A stretch of 64,000 nt of DNA from Parafrankia elaeagni (GTDB taxonomy: Bacteria > Actinomycetota > Actinomycetes > Frankiales > Frankiaceae), in NCBI RefSeq assembly GCF_000374165.1, contig NZ_KB893716.1:62001-126000 (forward strand), read 5' to 3'. A model generated the notes under the pieces. The model ran no database searches. It was not told the origin of the DNA and saw only the letters and a list, made by a program, of their open reading frames with translations. This document shows positions 9,704-20,400 of this stretch, piece by piece. A program made the position numbers and the translations under genes. Position 1 is the stretch's first letter. Each line of letters begins with the position of its first letter.

Positions 9704-10642
9704 ATGGTTCCCACATTGATCCTGGAAAGTCTGCCCTTCGCCCTCGGAACCGTCATGCTCGGTCTGGGGCTCGGCCTGACCCTGGAAGACTTCCGGCGGG
9801 TAGGCCGGCATCCCAAGGCGGTCGGGGTCGCGCTGTTCTGCCAGGTCGTGCTGCTGCCGGCGATCTGCTTCGGCCTGGTGCTGGCCTTCCGGCTCCCGCC
9901 GGAGCTGGCGGTCGGCTTGATACTGGTCGCGGCATCGCCGGGTGGCCCAACAGCCAACCTGTACAGCCACCTGTTCGGCGGAAACGTCGCACTGAACATC
10001 ACGCTCACCGCAACCAACTCGCTACTGGTGGTAGTAACCCTGCCGATCGTGGTGAACCTGTCGGCCGGGTACTTCCTGGCCGACGCGGCCGCGATCGGGC
10101 TACAGTTCGACAAGATTCTGCAGGTCTTCGCGATCGTGCTCGTGCCGGTCGCGGTCGGGATGCTTGTGCGCGCGTGGGCACCGGAGGTGGCGCGGTGGCT
10201 CAGCCGCCCCGTCCAGGTGCTGTCCGTCGTGGTCCTCCTCGGGGTCATCTCCGCTGTGCTGTACGGGCAGCGGGACAACCTCGCCGACTATTTCCTTTCG
10301 GTCGGGCTGGCCGTGTTGGTCTTCAGCATCGTGAGCCTGTTGATCGGCTACGGAGTGCCGCGCCTGGCCGACGTCGACCACCGCGCGGCCATCGCGGCCG
10401 GGTTCGAGATCGGCATTCACAACACCGCGCTCGCCATCACCGTCGCGCTGAGCCCAGCTTTGTTGGACAGCGCCGAGATGGCCATCCCGGGTGTGGTGTA
10501 TGGCATTGTCATGTTCTTCACGGCGGCCGGGTTCGGCTGGTTGACCACCCGTCGAACTCAGCCAAGCCTGTCGACGCCGCGTCGGTCGAATGCCAAGCCA
10601 GCCGCCAGGAATACCGGCGGCATTCGGCGTTCTTGGTCCTGA
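9704..10642 (+). CDS. Bile acid:sodium symporter family (BASS) transporter
   Basis: A 312-residue, very hydrophobic protein with roughly nine to ten membrane helices. It carries the family landmarks LILVAASPGGPTANLYSHL in the first half and the FEIGIHNTALAITVAL stretch in the second. BASS members move organic anions with sodium across the cytoplasmic membrane; the substrate of this one is unknown. It runs convergently into the large regulator gene (9 bases between stops). Confidence 0.85.
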   Translation: MVPTLILESLPFALGTVMLGLGLGLTLEDFRRVGRHPKAVGVALFCQVVLLPAICFGLVLAFRLPPELAVGLILVAASPGGPTANLYSHLFGGNVALNITLTATNSLLVVVTLPIVVNLSAGYFLADAAAIGLQFDKILQVFAIVLVPVAVGMLVRAWAPEVARWLSRPVQVLSVVVLLGVISAVLYGQRDNLADYFLSVGLAVLVFSIVSLLIGYGVPRLADVDHRAAIAAGFEIGIHNTALAITVALSPALLDSAEMAIPGVVYGIVMFFTAAGFGWLTTRRTQPSLSTPRRSNAKPAARNTGGIRRSWS

Positions 10643-10651
10643 GCCGCGCGG

Positions 10652-13600
10652 TCAAAGCTCGGCTAGGAACTTCTCGGCGCGGCGGGCGAAGAGGTAGGAC
10701 TCGCGTTCGTCGGACCGCTCGCGGGCCTTTCCAGCGGCGGCTCGGACGTCGTCAGCGGGTTCGCCGCGGGCATGGAGCAGGCGCGCCCGCAGCAGCAGGA
10801 CAAGTCCTTCGGCGTAGCACTGGCCGTAGGCATCGAGGGCCCGATCCGCTCGGCCGAGGGCGTTGCCCGCCTCGTCCGGTCTGCCCGCGACCAACCACAT
10901 TTCGGCGATCAGTGCGTGGTAGTACGCGACGCCCCATCGCGGTGGGTCAACCAGCGTCCCGGCCAGGAGCTGTTCGGTCTCCGCCGCGATACCGGCCGGG
11001 TCGTCGCCCGTGAGGGCACGGGCCCAGTACCAGTTCAGCCGGATGTAGTTCTCCTGCTGGATGGCGGCGCGGCCAGGGCCTACAGCCACCCACCGCTCGA
11101 TCGTGCGCATCACCCAGCCCGCGTCGCCGGCCATCGACGCGATGGTGGTGATGTAGTACGCCCAGGTCGCGACCGCGTACGGGTCTTCGGGGCCGTTCCA
11201 CTTGGCGATCAAGGATCCCGCCGTGTCGACGTCACCGTGGAGCGCGGTCACGACGGCCAGCCAGCCGGGCCACTCACCCGAGACGTCACGCCGGATCGGC
11301 GTCTCGCTATGCGGCGAGACAACCCCGTCGAGAAGGGCGGGGTTGTTCCTCCTGAAGCAGCGGTATGCCTCGCCGATGTTGCCACAGTCCCACTGATGCA
11401 GGCCCCAGGCTTGCCGTCCGTACACCTGGACGACCGGATCGGATGACGCCTCTCCTTGTTCAGACAGCCGGCGGACCAGGCGTTCGCGGTCCCACTCGAG
11501 GAAGGTGTAGGCCCCGAACAGACGAGCGAAGAGAAGGCCGGCGGCCTCGACCTCCCGGCCGAGCTGGCGCGCCAGGAGTTCCGCACGCTCCAGCAGATCG
11601 AACGTCGTGCCGCCGAAGCCGGCTTGCCGACGCGGGGCGATGGCGAGCAGCGAAAGGGCGGACAGCTCGAGCTCCGGCAGCCCCGCGGCTCGTGCGATCT
11701 GCGCGGCCGATTCAAGGTGCCGATCGGCGGCCGCGAACGCGAGCCTGGTCGCGGCGCGGCGGCCGGCGCGCTTCAGCGCCTCCACGGTGCGAACCGGGTT
11801 GGCGAGAGGGCCGGCGGCAGAGAGGTGGTAGGCGAGGCGTTCGGCGATCGACTCGTCGTCGGTTTGGCTTTCCTCGAGCGCATCCGCGACGCGTAGGTGC
11901 AGCCGGACGGCCTGCTGATGCGTCGTCGTCTCGGTGACCGACTCGCGAACTATGTCGTGCGCGAAGCGCCACGAGAACGAGTCCTGCGAGTCCGACACGA
12001 GCAGTCCGAGCGCACGCAGCGGTTCGAGGCGTTCGAGGCAGTCCACGATGTCGACGCCGGCGACACAGGCGAGCAGGCCGAGGTCGACGTCACGGCCGAT
12101 GAGCGCGGCGACTCGCAGCAGGTCGCGACCGTCGTCGTCGAGACCCGCCATCCGATCGCGGACGACATCTCGGACGGTGGACGGTACCCCGGCGCGGGCC
12201 GACGCGTCGCCGCCGAGCGCGCCGCGGCCGAGGAGGAGCCGTGAAAGTTCGCGGACGAAGAAGGGATTGCCGCCGGTGCGCACGTGGATGGTACGGGCGA
12301 CGTCCGCGCCGGGTTCGTGGCCGGTCTCGCGACGGATGAGCTCGGCCACGTCGGTCAGGCCGAGCGGGCCGAGTCGGATCCTGCGGTGGCTGGACAGCCG
12401 GCTGGCGGAGGCCAGTACTCGCGAAAGGTCGGAGCCGGGCACAGGTGCGCGGTCGCGAAGGGCGCCGATGATCGCGGTGCGGGCGGGCAGCCGGCCCGCC
12501 AGATGGCCGAACAACTGGAGCGAGGCGGCATCAGCCCATTGAAGGTCGTCCATGACGAGCAGCATCGGCCGTTCCGCGGAGGCCTGGTCAATGACGGTGA
12601 CAACCTGCTCGAACAGATGGAACTGGGCCCGGCCGCCGGAAACCGGCGGTGCGGCGTCGTCATATCGAGATTCGAGGAGACTACCGACTTCGCTGGTCAG
12701 CCATTTCTCCCGCGTCGGCGCGGGCAGACTGTCGAGGACAACAGTGAGCGCCTGCTCCCACGGCCACATTGATGGGGTTCCGTCGCCTTCCAGGCAGAAG
12801 GCCCAGACGACGAGCGCTCCACGCTGGTCCGCGGCGGCAGCGGCCTGCTCCAGCAGGCGCGTTTTACCCACCCCCGGTTCACCCTCGACAATGGTGAGCC
12901 CGATGCGGCCGGCGAGCGCCTCCTCGACGGTCCGCCGCAGCACGTCGAGTTCCTCGCCCCGGCCGACCAGGCCGGCCGCCCGCCTCGCCGATGCGCGTTC
13001 GTCCTCGCCCTCCCGGCTCGCCACCACGGTCGACCGCGGGGCCGGCGTCAGCACTCGCAGGTGCGCGGTCCGCAGCGCCGGTCCGGGGTCGATGCCGAGC
13101 TCCTCGGCGAGTCGGTCGCGTACCGCGTGAAACACGGACAGCGCCTCCGCCTGCCGTCCCGCGGCGCCGAGGGCGGTGATGAGGCTGGCCTGTACAGGTT
13201 CGTGGAACACGGCCATCGACGCGGCCAGTTGCAAGGGCGGGATAACCCGCATCGGTTGACCCAATGCCACTGCCAGTTCGGCCGCCGCCACGCACGCGGC
13301 CTGGAACTCGTCGTCGAGGGCCGTCAGGACCGGAGGCGCGGCCGATCCGTGAAAAACGCCGTCCCCGGCGGGGCCCTGCCAGAGGCCGAGCGCTTGGACG
13401 TAGTGTTCGAGCGCCACTTCGCGGGATTGCTCGGCGAGAGCCGCCCGGGCCGCCTTGCCGAGTTCCCGGAACGTGACGAGGTCCAGCGTGCCGGGGCCGG
13501 CGGTGAACACGTACCCGTTTCCGCGGCGGTGCAGGTACGTTCCAGCTTCCCGGGCGGGCAGCCCGGGTTCGAGCACCCGCCGCAATCCCCCGATGTATTT

Positions 13601-13972
13601 GTGGATGACGTTGAGCGCGCTGGCGGGGACGTCGTCGGCCCAGATCAGGTCGATCAGTTCACTCGTGCTCACCGGACGGCCCGCGCGCGCCAGAAGCAGC
13701 GTCAACAGTTGCGCCTGCTGACGGGGGCCAACGTCGAACTCGACGCCATCACGCCAAAGCCGCAACGGGCCGAGAATCTGCAGGCGTGACGAGCCGGCGT
13801 CGACCGGCGGATTCCCGCCGTCGGGCCGAACGGGAAAGGCTGGCCCAGCCACGTCCTGTCGACTCCCGGATGGCCTGACGGCTCGGTCTGCTCGCAACCT
13901 GGTCTGCGCGAGACTCGGTGTCTGCGCGAGACTCGGTCCGCTCGCGATCTCGGAAGGACCGCGACGCGTCAA
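10652..13972 (-). CDS. BTAD/AfsR-type transcriptional regulator with ATPase domain
   Basis: Up to 1106 residues. A winged helix-turn-helix (about 64-160, beginning LQILGPLRLW) is followed by a bacterial transcriptional activation domain to about 310. Next comes a STAND-type ATPase with Walker A GEPGVGKT and Walker B LLVMDDLQWAD, then a long helical repeat region. Such proteins activate nearby genes in response to a ligand or ATP state. The start is uncertain: TTG at 13972 gives the longest form, while GTG at 13852 has GGGAG upstream and would give about 1066 residues. A PSLAQT direct repeat lies in the dubious N-terminus. It is a close paralogue of the regulator at 17418-20738. Confidence 0.85.
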   Translation of the reverse strand: MTRRGPSEIASGPSLAQTPSLAQTRLRADRAVRPSGSRQDVAGPAFPVRPDGGNPPVDAGSSRLQILGPLRLWRDGVEFDVGPRQQAQLLTLLLARAGRPVSTSELIDLIWADDVPASALNVIHKYIGGLRRVLEPGLPAREAGTYLHRRGNGYVFTAGPGTLDLVTFRELGKAARAALAEQSREVALEHYVQALGLWQGPAGDGVFHGSAAPPVLTALDDEFQAACVAAAELAVALGQPMRVIPPLQLAASMAVFHEPVQASLITALGAAGRQAEALSVFHAVRDRLAEELGIDPGPALRTAHLRVLTPAPRSTVVASREGEDERASARRAAGLVGRGEELDVLRRTVEEALAGRIGLTIVEGEPGVGKTRLLEQAAAAADQRGALVVWAFCLEGDGTPSMWPWEQALTVVLDSLPAPTREKWLTSEVGSLLESRYDDAAPPVSGGRAQFHLFEQVVTVIDQASAERPMLLVMDDLQWADAASLQLFGHLAGRLPARTAIIGALRDRAPVPGSDLSRVLASASRLSSHRRIRLGPLGLTDVAELIRRETGHEPGADVARTIHVRTGGNPFFVRELSRLLLGRGALGGDASARAGVPSTVRDVVRDRMAGLDDDGRDLLRVAALIGRDVDLGLLACVAGVDIVDCLERLEPLRALGLLVSDSQDSFSWRFAHDIVRESVTETTTHQQAVRLHLRVADALEESQTDDESIAERLAYHLSAAGPLANPVRTVEALKRAGRRAATRLAFAAADRHLESAAQIARAAGLPELELSALSLLAIAPRRQAGFGGTTFDLLERAELLARQLGREVEAAGLLFARLFGAYTFLEWDRERLVRRLSEQGEASSDPVVQVYGRQAWGLHQWDCGNIGEAYRCFRRNNPALLDGVVSPHSETPIRRDVSGEWPGWLAVVTALHGDVDTAGSLIAKWNGPEDPYAVATWAYYITTIASMAGDAGWVMRTIERWVAVGPGRAAIQQENYIRLNWYWARALTGDDPAGIAAETEQLLAGTLVDPPRWGVAYYHALIAEMWLVAGRPDEAGNALGRADRALDAYGQCYAEGLVLLLRARLLHARGEPADDVRAAAGKARERSDERESYLFARRAEKFLAEL

Positions 13973-14051
13973 GCTTATCCGGCCTGTCGCGCGGAGGCGC
14001 GCCGCCTGGTCGTTCCCAGGCGCGCGCGACCGCCCGCGTCGGCGCGTCAGA

Positions 14052-14750
14052 CTACCCGCTGACCGACCTGACGACCGTCCTGATCAGGTCGGTCACCAGC
14101 GCCGGCTGGGAGAACATCACCAGGTGTGACGAGTCCACCTCGACCGTCTCGATCCCCGCGCGCCGGTAGGCGAAACGCTGGACGTCCGGGTTGATGGTGT
14201 GGTCCGCGGCGGCGACGACGCCCCACGCCGGCCTGCTGTGCCACGCGGCCGCGGGCGCCTTCTCGCCGAACACCGCCGCGGACAACGGCCGCTGCGACAC
14301 GGCGAGTACCACGGCGATGGCCGGGTCGACGTCGTGGGCGAAGACCGTCGGGAACTTCTCGACGTCAACCGACAGCTCGACGGTGTCCTGGAAGGGAGTG
14401 GCCTCCAGCGCCTGGCCGAGGTCGGAGTCGGGGAAGTAGCCCTGCAGCTCGCCGAGGGACTCGCCCTCCTCCGGGACGAAGCCGGCGAGATAGACCAGGG
14501 CCACGATGTTCTCGGCGACACCGGCCACGGTGGCCACCGCGCAGCCGTACGAATGGCCCACGAGGACGACGGGGCCGTCGATGGCCGCGAGAACGGCACT
14601 GACGTATTCGGCGTCGCCGACGAGAGAGCGGTTCGGCACCGCCGGCGCCACGACCCGCAGCCCGTCGGCGAGCAGGCCGGGAATCACCGTGGCGAAGCTG
14701 GAAGCGTCAGCGAAGGCACCGTGGACGAGGACGACGGTGGGCTGCGACAT
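14052..14750 (-). CDS. Alpha/beta hydrolase
   Basis: A 232-residue alpha/beta hydrolase starting MSQPTVVLVHG. The oxyanion-hole HG, nucleophile Ser in GHSYG and C-terminal His in SSHLVMF are visible. The ATG at 14750 is chosen over an upstream in-frame start because it gives the normal family N-terminus. It lies 79 bases upstream of the BTAD regulator on the same strand and may be cotranscribed with it. It is a paralogue of the secreted hydrolase at 21161-21955 (shared HGAFADAS and HSYG blocks). Substrate unknown. Confidence 0.85.
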   Translation of the reverse strand: MSQPTVVLVHGAFADASSFATVIPGLLADGLRVVAPAVPNRSLVGDAEYVSAVLAAIDGPVVLVGHSYGCAVATVAGVAENIVALVYLAGFVPEEGESLGELQGYFPDSDLGQALEATPFQDTVELSVDVEKFPTVFAHDVDPAIAVVLAVSQRPLSAAVFGEKAPAAAWHSRPAWGVVAAADHTINPDVQRFAYRRAGIETVEVDSSHLVMFSQPALVTDLIRTVVRSVSG

Positions 14751-15068
14751 GTGTTTCTGTCTCCCTGGTCGAAGTTGTGAGCCCGAGTGCAACACCCGTT
14801 AGTTGACGATCTGTGTAGCACCGCTCCACTTCTCATCAAGAGCGTCGCCCTACGGTGACCGAAAGCAGGTGGACACGGCTGGGCCTGGCTCGCCGCCGTT
14901 GATTCGTGCCGCTGCGGATCTGTCCCGCCATGGGCTCGTCCTGCCATGGCCGCGCGGCGGTGCGGAGAAACGATATCCAGTAGTGCGGCGCCCGTGGGTC
15001 CGTCCGCCCTTCAATTCCTCGTTTCCGCAGCGCGACCCGGGTCGCGCGGAATGCCCGAGGGGGCAGCG
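14751..15068. other. Divergent intergenic region (hydrolase / MMPL)
   Basis: About 320 bases separate the minus-strand hydrolase start from the plus-strand MMPL start. The frame of the MMPL gene stays open upstream but shows no membrane-protein features there. I see no clear promoter boxes or operator palindrome, although both divergent promoters must lie here. Confidence 0.4.
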
Positions 15069-17315
15069 ATGTTCGAACGGCTCGGACGGACCGTTTTCCG
15101 TCGACGGTGGTGGGTGCTAGGTCTGGCCGGAGCGTTCATGGCTTTCGGTGGCGTCTGGGGTACACAGGTGTTCGGCGTGCTCGGCACCGGAGGATTCGAT
15201 GACCCAGCCAGTGAGAGCTTCCGCGCCGTCGAACAGGCCGAGGCGACGCTCGGCCGGACGGGCAACGACCTCGTCGTGCTGTACCGCAGCCCGGACATGA
15301 CGGTCGACGACGCGGCCTATCGGCTGGCCGTGACCAACGCGTTGGAGGTGCTCCCGCGCGACGTGGTGACCAGGACGATCACCTACTGGGGGACGGACAG
15401 CCCGGCGCTGGTCAGCCATGACCGGCGTTCCACCTACGCGGTCCTGACGCTGGCCGGCGACGAGCAGCAGCGGATCGAGAGGCTGGAGGACATCGAGGAC
15501 GAGCTGGCCGCTCCCGGCCTGCAGACCCAGGTCGGTGGCATCACGGCGGTCAGCCGCGACATCCGGGAGCGGGTGGGATCGGACATCGCCCGCGCCGAGA
15601 TCATCTCCACGCCGGTACTCCTCGTCCTGCTGGTGATCGTCTTCGGCGGCGTGGCCGCAGCGAGCCTGCCGCTCGCGATCGGCGGCCTGGCCATCCTCGG
15701 GGCGTTCACCGCGCTACGTGTGCTGAGCTATGCGATGGACGTCTCGGTCTTCTCGATCAACCTGGTGACGATCCTCGGGCTCGGCCTGGCGATCGACTAC
15801 GGCCTGTTCATGGTTGGACGATTCCGGGAGGAGATGTCGCGCGGGCTCGACGTCGAGGACGCGGTCGTACGCACCATGGCCACCGCGGGCCACACCGTCG
15901 CGGTCTCCGGCGTCACGGTCGCGGTGTCACTGGCCGCGCTGTTGATCTTCCCGATGGGCTTTCTGCGCTCGATGGGCTTCGGCGGCCTGTCCGCCGTCGT
16001 GGTCGCGATGCTGGCGGCGCTGACCGTGCTGCCCGCGCTGCTCGGTGTTCTCGGCACGCGGGTGAACGCGCTTTCCGTGCCCGGGCTCCGCCGCGCGCCA
16101 CGGCCGGCTTCGTCAACGGGCGAACCGGAGCACGGGTTCTGGTACAGACTCGCGCACAGCATCATGCGCCGCCCGGCTCTGTACGCGGTGGGCGTGCTCG
16201 CGGTCCTGCTGCTCGCCGGCGCGCCGTTCCTACGCGCCGAGTTCGGCGGCGTCGACCCCAGGGTGCTGCCCGAGGGCACCGAGAGCCGCGTGGTCTCCGA
16301 GGTGACTGACCGGGAGTTCGTCCAGAACAGTCAGCTGCCGATCGAGGCGATCGTGACCTCCCCCGACCCGGCGGGCCTGGAGCGGTATGTCGCCGCGGTC
16401 CAGGGTGTCGACGGGGTGAGCGCGGCCGCGGTCACCAGGCAGTCCGGCGACGTCTCCCGGGTCACCGTCAACTACGAGGGCGACCCGATCTCGGCCCAGG
16501 CGCGGGACCTGGTAAGCCGGATCCGGGACGTTCCGGCGCCGCCCGGCGGCGAGGCACTCGTCGGCGGCTTCACCGCGGAACTGGCCGATCAGCTTCACAC
16601 CACCGCCCGGCTGCTGCCCTGGATGGCGCTGATCATCATCGGCGCCACATTCGTCCTGCTGTTCCTCGCCTTCGGTTCCGTGGTGCTACCGATCAAGGCG
16701 ATCGTCATGAACGTGCTGTCGCTGGGCGCCTCGTTCGGCGCCCTGGTCCTGATCTTCCAGGACGGCCACCTGTCCGGCCTGCTGGACTTCACCTCCACGG
16801 GGACGTTGGAGGCCACCCAGCCGATCCTCGTCCTCGCGATCGTGTTCGGGCTGTCGACGGACTACGAGGTCTTCCTCATGTCCCGGATCCGCGAGGCGTA
16901 CGACCGGACTGGCGACAACACCACCGCGGTCGCGATCGGCCTGCAGCGCAGCGGCCGCGTCATCACCAGCGCCGCAGTCCTCATCCTGGTTGTGATCGGA
17001 CTGTTCTCGACCTCCGGCGTTACCTTCATCAAGCTGATCGGCGTGGCGATGATCATCGCCGTCCTGGTCGACGCGACCATCGTCCGGGCAGTGCTCGTCC
17101 CGGCCACGATGCGACTGCTCGGAAACGCCAACTGGTGGGCACCGGGACCCCTGAAGCGCTTCTACACCCGCCACGGCCTCCACGATGCGGAGGACACGTC
17201 CCCGGCCGCGGCCCCGCCGCGTCCCACTCCGATGCGGACAGCGGGCCTGGCGGAACGGGTAGTCGATACCGCGCAGCCATGCGATGATGCCGTCGGCGAT
17301 GTCGGCAATCTGTAG
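15069..17315 (+). CDS. MMPL/RND-family transporter
   Basis: A 748-residue protein starting MFERLGRTVFRRRWW, with a GAGGGGG ribosome site just upstream. It has the MMPL layout: one N-terminal helix, an external domain, five to six helices, a second external domain and another helix block. The proton-relay type motif LGLAIDYGLF appears in the first block and FGLSTDYEVFLMSR in the second. Family members export lipids or drugs, driven by the proton gradient. It is followed by, and probably controlled by, the BTAD regulator at 17418. Confidence 0.9.
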   Translation: MFERLGRTVFRRRWWVLGLAGAFMAFGGVWGTQVFGVLGTGGFDDPASESFRAVEQAEATLGRTGNDLVVLYRSPDMTVDDAAYRLAVTNALEVLPRDVVTRTITYWGTDSPALVSHDRRSTYAVLTLAGDEQQRIERLEDIEDELAAPGLQTQVGGITAVSRDIRERVGSDIARAEIISTPVLLVLLVIVFGGVAAASLPLAIGGLAILGAFTALRVLSYAMDVSVFSINLVTILGLGLAIDYGLFMVGRFREEMSRGLDVEDAVVRTMATAGHTVAVSGVTVAVSLAALLIFPMGFLRSMGFGGLSAVVVAMLAALTVLPALLGVLGTRVNALSVPGLRRAPRPASSTGEPEHGFWYRLAHSIMRRPALYAVGVLAVLLLAGAPFLRAEFGGVDPRVLPEGTESRVVSEVTDREFVQNSQLPIEAIVTSPDPAGLERYVAAVQGVDGVSAAAVTRQSGDVSRVTVNYEGDPISAQARDLVSRIRDVPAPPGGEALVGGFTAELADQLHTTARLLPWMALIIIGATFVLLFLAFGSVVLPIKAIVMNVLSLGASFGALVLIFQDGHLSGLLDFTSTGTLEATQPILVLAIVFGLSTDYEVFLMSRIREAYDRTGDNTTAVAIGLQRSGRVITSAAVLILVVIGLFSTSGVTFIKLIGVAMIIAVLVDATIVRAVLVPATMRLLGNANWWAPGPLKRFYTRHGLHDAEDTSPAAAPPRPTPMRTAGLAERVVDTAQPCDDAVGDVGNL

Positions 17316-17417
17316 GTGCGGCGATCTTTAGGTGTGCGGCTCGGCACCGGTCCTCCTGACCATCCCGCGCGAGTCGCCGATCGGTCTCGTCACGTCGGGA
17401 GTGGAACAGGGGTGGCG

Positions 17418-20400
17418 ATGTCACCGCCGCCTGTCCGTCCGGGTAGCCATGGACAACCCGCCCTCGGCGGAGATCTGACTGTCCAGATTCTCGGTCCGTT
17501 GCGGCTCTGGCGGGACGGCGTCGAGCTCGATGCCGGACCTCGGCAACAGTCGTACCTGCTTGCTCTGCTCCTCGTTCGCGCGGGACGGCCGATCAGCACG
17601 AGCGAGCTGATCGATCTCATCTGGGGCGACGACGTCCCGGCCTCGGCGCTCAACATTCTCCAGAAGTACATAGGTGCGCTGCGGCGCCTGCTGGAACCCG
17701 CGCTGTCGGCCCGCGAAACCGGCTCCTACCTGCAGCGACGCGGCAGCGGATACCTGTTCGCGGTCGGCGCCGGGACGCTGGACCTCATCACCTTCCGGAA
17801 GCTGGTCGACGCGGCCAGGACGGACCTCGCCCAGCAGCGCCTCAATGCGGCGCTCGACCTCTACGCGCAGGCGCTGGATCTCTGGCACGGCCCCGCCGGC
17901 GACGGGCTGTCCCACGGCTCGACCGCCTTGTCCCTCTTCGCCGCGCTCAACGACGAGTTCTTCGATGCATGTGTGACGGCGGCCGAGCTCGCGGTCACGC
18001 GGCGCCGACCGGAGCGTGTGCTGCAGTCCCTGCGCCTGGCCGCGGGATTGGCGCCGTTGCATGAGACCGTTCAGGCGAGTTTCATCGTGACCCTGGCCGC
18101 CGTCGGTCGGCAGACGGAGGCGCTGGCGGTGTTCGGGGGGGTCCGCGCTCGGCTCGCCGACGAGCTCGGCCTCGATCCCGGACCCGTGCTGCGGGCCGCG
18201 CATCTGCGCGTGCTGAGTCAGCCTCCGCGTTTCACCGAGTCGGCTGGCGCTGACGGTGATGGACCGGACGGGATGGCTCGTGGGCCGCTGCCCGTTCGGC
18301 GGCCGCCCGAGCCACCGACGCTCGTCGGTCGCGCCGAGGCGAGGCCGTTCGAGCGGCAGCAGGCATCCGTCCTCGACGCGCCGCGGGCCGACGGCCTGAT
18401 AGGTCGAGCCGACGAGCTGGCGGTACTGCGGTTCGCGGTGAACTCGGCGTTCACCGGCGGCACGGGATTCGTCGTCGTCGAAGGAGAGCCCGGGGTGGGC
18501 AAGACCCACCTGCTGGAGGAGGCGAGCACCGAGGCGGATCAGCGCGGCGCGCTCGTCGTCTGGGGCCGCTGCCTGGACGGCGACGGGACCCCGTCGATGT
18601 GGCCGTGGGTGCAGGCGGTCGGCGCGGTCCTCGACGGCTTGCCCGCCGCGGAGCGGGAGAAGTGGCACACGGGCGAACTCAGCCGCTTCCTGGCGCCACG
18701 CGGCGACTTCCTCGCCGGACCGGGATCGCCGGACGGCGGCGCCCAGTTCCGCCTGTTCGAGCGGATCGTCGCCCTCCTCGGCCAGATCTCGGCCCGGCGG
18801 CCGGTGGTACTCGTCGTCGACGACCTCCAGTGGGCCGACGTCGCCTCGTTGGAGCTGTGCAGTCACCTGGCGGCCCGGCTGCCTCGCGGCGCCGCCATCA
18901 TCGGTGCCCTTCGCGACCGCGCGCCGGTGCCCGGCTCGGAGCTGGCGCGGATGCTGGCCGCGGCCAGCCGCGTGCCCACGCACCGCCGGATCCGGCTCGG
19001 CCCGCTCGACCCGGCCGAGGTGGCCGAGCTCGTTGGCCGCGAGACCGGTCAGGTCCCATGCGCCCGCGTCGCCCACCGGATCCACATCCGCGCTGCCGGC
19101 AACCCGTTCTTCGTCCGGGAACTGTCCCGGCTCCTCGCCGACGGCGGGGTGCTCACCGAGAAGGCCGCCGCCCGGGCCGGTGTGCCGTCCACCGTCCTGG
19201 ACGTCGTGCGGGATCGGATGGCCGGCCTCGACGACGACAGTCGAGGCCTGGTGCAGATCGCCGCGCTCATCGGCCGGGACGTCGAGGTCGGCCTGCTCGC
19301 GGGCGCGGCCGGCCTTGACGCGCAGACCTGCATCGACCGTCTCGAGCCCCTGGACGCGCTCGGCCTGCTCGCGCCTCCACCGGGGGACCCGTTCTCGTTC
19401 CGCTTCGCGCACGACCTGGTCCGCGAGTCGGTCGTCCGGACGACGCCGCCGCCCCGCGCGACCCGGCTGCACCTGCGCGTCGCGGACGCGCTGGAGCGCT
19501 CCGTCCTGGACGGCGAGGCCGTCGCCGAGCGCCTCGCCCACCACCTGTGGGCCGCCGGCCCGCTCGCGGACCCGGCCAGGACCGCGGCCGCGCTGATCCG
19601 CGCCGGCCGCCGCGCCGCGGCCAGGTCCGCGTTCGAGACCGCCTCGCGGCAGCTGGAGTCGGCCGCGCGAGTGGCGCGGACGGCGGGTCTGGCGGAACTG
19701 GAACTGTCCGCCCTGTCGCTGCTCACCGCGGTCGTCGGAATGCGGTCCGGGTATGTCGGCTCCGCGGCCGACCTGCTGGAGCGCGCCGAGCACCTGGCGC
19801 TGGGTGCTGGCCGGAAACGGGAGGCCGCCGACTTCCTGTTCTCCCGGTGGCTCGCCCACGCCCAGGGCATCCAGCTTGACCAGGGCGGACCGCTGGCGCG
19901 CCGGCTGCTCGAGCAGGGCGAAGCGTCCGCCGACCCGGTCGTATGCGCGTATGGCCGACACGCCTGGGGCATCCATCAGTGGGGTGTCGGCAACATCGGC
20001 GAGGCGTTTCGGTACCTGAACCAGTCCGCCTCGACCATGCGCCTGGCCCAGCGCGAGGAGGAACCGCTCCGGCACGACCTGCAGCTGCTGTCACCCGTGA
20101 TGCTGGCGTTGAACACCGCGTTGCACGGTGATGTCGAGAAGGCGAGGGCACTGCTCGACCGGCTGGAGGCCGCGGCCGGCGGCGACCCCTATGCGGTCAC
20201 GGTCTGGTCCGCTTTCGCCGCCACGGTGGCGGCGCTGGCCGGGGACCCGGCCTGGGCGCGGCGCGCGGCGGAGCGGGGGATCGCGGTGGACCAGGAGTTC
20301 TCCTACGGATTCCTCGGCAGTTACCCACGGCTCGCGCGCTGGTGGGCGCGTGCCATGACCGGCGAGGATCCGGCCGGCGCGGCCATGGCGGCCAAAGAGA

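Noticed and set aside
9399-9716. A 105-residue minus-strand open frame
   Set aside because: Basic, low-information sequence with no family pattern, next to a transposase scrap; probably non-coding.
17421-20075. An 884-residue open frame antisense to the second BTAD regulator
   Set aside because: No family features; it mirrors the codon structure of the real gene, a common effect at this GC content.
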